The notes beneath the pieces were generated by a model. That model saw only the letters and a list, made by a program, of their open reading frames with translations, had not been told where the DNA came from and made no database searches. A DNA stretch of 5,172 nt. Origin: Mycobacterium sp. (lineage in GTDB: Bacteria > Actinomycetota > Actinomycetes > Mycobacteriales > Mycobacteriaceae). Within the stretch, counting starts at the first letter, position 1. Each line of letters opens with the position of its first letter. The stretch covers positions 1-5,172 of the forward strand of contig JAQSXQ010000202.1 in assembly GCA_029256565.1 (NCBI GenBank), written 5' to 3'. Shown in pieces: positions 3,760 through 5,172 of this stretch. The position numbers and the translations under genes are program-made.

Positions 3760-5172
3760 GTGACCACCACCACCCGTCCGCGCGCCGTCCTCGTGATCAC
3801 GTCATCGGCGGCGTTCCTGGCGACGCTCGATCTGTTCATCGTCAACATCGCCTTCCCCGCCATCAGTGCTGACTTCCCGGACACCGACTTCGGTCAGATG
3901 TCCTGGGTCCTCAACAGCTATACCGTCGTCTTCGCCGCCGTCCTGGCTCTGGCCGGCCGCCTCGCCGACCGCTACGGCCACCGGCGGGTCTTCCTCATCG
4001 GGCTGGCGATCTTCACCGTCGCGTCAGCGGCCTGCGCGCTGGCACCCAGCCTGTGGGCGCTGGTGGCCGCCAGGACCGTGCAAGGTGTCGGGGCTGCGCT
4101 GATCACACCGACCTCGTTGTCGTTGCTCCTGAGCGCCTGGCCTGCGGAACGGCGCGCCAAGGCGGTCGGCACGTGGGCGTCGGTGGGAGCGGTCGCCGCC
4201 GCGCTCGGACCGCCGCTGGGCGGCCTGCTGGTCGCTGCGGGATGGCAGTGGGTGTTCCTGGTCAACGTTCCCATCGGCGTCGCCACCATGGTGGCCGCGG
4301 CGCGCATCCTCCGCGAATCCGACATCGCTCCGATCGGGCGGCCCGACCTGCTCGGCGCTGCCTTCCTGGTGCTCGGAGTCGGTGCGCTGGCCTACGCGTT
4401 GGTCGAGGTCCCCGAGCGAGGCTGGGCCTCAACGGTAGTGATCACTTCGCTCGCCGTATCCGCGGTGGGCATGACGGCGGTCGTCATCCGCTCGCGCCGG
4501 CATCCGGTGCCTGCCCTGGATCTCGCGGTGCTGCGTGTGCCGGAGTTCGCGCTGGCCACGGTCATGATGCTGGCCTTCTCGTGCGGATTCGCCGGCATGC
4601 TCCTGGTCAACGTGCTGTACCTGACCTCTACCTGGGGTTGGTCGGCTCAAGCGGCTGGTCTCGGCCTCGCGGCCGGGCCGGCGGTCGTGGTCGTCGTCGC
4701 CCGGCAGGCGAATCGTCTTGCGGCACTGCTGGGAATCGGTGCCGTCGCCACCCTGGGCGCCCTGAGCTTCATGGCCGGTGCGCTCTGGTGGCTGTGGCGG
4801 CTCGGACCGTCGGAGAACTACCTGGCGGGCCTGCTGCCCGGTCAGCTGCTGACTGGGCTGGGAGTCGGGCTCATCCTGCCCACCCTGTCCTCGGTCGTGG
4901 GGTCGGCGCTGCCGGGACCACGCTGGGGCTCCGGATCGTCGCTAATCAACACCGCCCGACAGGTCGGCTCCGCGCTGGGCATCGCGCTCATCGTCACCGC
5001 GGTCGGGACGCACATCGCAAGCGGGCCAACAAATCTAGCTTCCATCCGCTCCGGCTGGGCGCTGCTGGCGGCGGCAGGAGCCACCAGCGCCGTCGTCGGC
5101 CTCGCCTTGATCGCCGTCGAATCTCTGGCACACCGGCGTTCACGACAACCGCAGAACGAAACTCCGCTGAGA
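3760..5172 (+). CDS. DHA2-family (14-TMS) MFS drug/proton antiporter, 3' end open
   Basis: The 471 visible residues form a major facilitator superfamily exporter of the EmrB/QacA DHA2 type, an inner-membrane proton antiporter. The GTG start has AGGAG five bases upstream. Seen in order: LDLFIVNIAFPAI (23-35, helix 1 motif with D24), GRLADRYGHRRV (66-77, motif A), RTVQGVGAAL (105-114, motif B with R105) and GPPLGG (150-155, motif C, typical of antiporters). Then come the W-Q-W-V-F-L-V-N-V-P-I-G segment (162-173), the two extra central helices (about 197-243) and RQVGSALGIAL (400-410). Fourteen hydrophobic segments can be counted. The last residues are hydrophilic (HRRSRQPQNETPLR), so the protein probably ends just past the window; no stop codon is present in frame. 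It is divergent from the HxlR regulator, its likely repressor. The exported compound is unknown; a role in drug, antiseptic or self-made-metabolite efflux is typical. Confidence 0.92.
   Translation, partial: MTTTTRPRAVLVITSSAAFLATLDLFIVNIAFPAISADFPDTDFGQMSWVLNSYTVVFAAVLALAGRLADRYGHRRVFLIGLAIFTVASAACALAPSLWALVAARTVQGVGAALITPTSLSLLLSAWPAERRAKAVGTWASVGAVAAALGPPLGGLLVAAGWQWVFLVNVPIGVATMVAAARILRESDIAPIGRPDLLGAAFLVLGVGALAYALVEVPERGWASTVVITSLAVSAVGMTAVVIRSRRHPVPALDLAVLRVPEFALATVMMLAFSCGFAGMLLVNVLYLTSTWGWSAQAAGLGLAAGPAVVVVVARQANRLAALLGIGAVATLGALSFMAGALWWLWRLGPSENYLAGLLPGQLLTGLGVGLILPTLSSVVGSALPGPRWGSGSSLINTARQVGSALGIALIVTAVGTHIASGPTNLASIRSGWALLAAAGATSAVVGLALIAVESLAHRRSRQPQNETPLR

Noticed and set aside
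3972..4650. Minus-strand frames of 72-117 codons within the exporter gene
   Set aside because: Thr/Ala/Ser/Arg-rich antisense readings of transmembrane coding sequence; the plus strand is a clear continuous DHA2 transporter.
1..5172. Mobile element, CRISPR array, tRNA, riboswitch or phage remnant
   Set aside because: No transposase or integrase motif, terminal repeats, regularly spaced repeats, or cloverleaf-like sequence was seen on either strand.

Overview
The window is GC-rich, roughly two-thirds G+C by eye, with strong G/C bias at third codon positions, GTG as well as ATG starts and Arg/Ala/Val-rich proteins. This points to a mycolic-acid-type actinobacterium (Mycobacterium/Mycolicibacterium, Gordonia or Rhodococcus-like); nothing fixes the genus. 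No rRNA, tRNA, CRISPR array, insertion sequence or phage gene was seen. It looks like ordinary chromosomal or accessory metabolic/efflux DNA.

Left part (1-954): two minus-strand genes. A 68-residue protein (653-859) carries an NPY...WxxGY signature resembling the RMF/CrpP small-protein fold. Its stop codon overlaps by four bases (GTGA) the start of a spermidine-synthase-like Rossmann-fold protein that runs off the left edge. The 95-base gap upstream of the small gene holds a run of abutting perfect palindromes.

Middle (955-3192): a complete group A FAD-dependent monooxygenase on the minus strand is divergent from a NodD/NahR-type LysR regulator on the plus strand. The 123 bases between them carry a CATTGG/CCAATG inverted repeat and an ATA-N9-GAT element, so the LysR protein probably controls the monooxygenase in response to an aromatic or phenolic ligand.

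Right part (3181-5172): an HxlR-family regulator (minus strand, with a Cys/His-bearing C-terminal extension) is divergent from a 14-helix DHA2-family drug/proton antiporter (plus strand, open at the right edge). Their intergenic region has back-to-back promoter-like elements with a short inverted repeat at the core, which suits local repression of the pump by the HxlR protein. The LysR and HxlR genes converge and overlap by 12 bases, giving a mirror layout: enzyme, its regulator, pump regulator, pump. A plausible joint role is modification of an aromatic compound by the monooxygenase and export of a toxic compound by the pump; that link is inference from position only.
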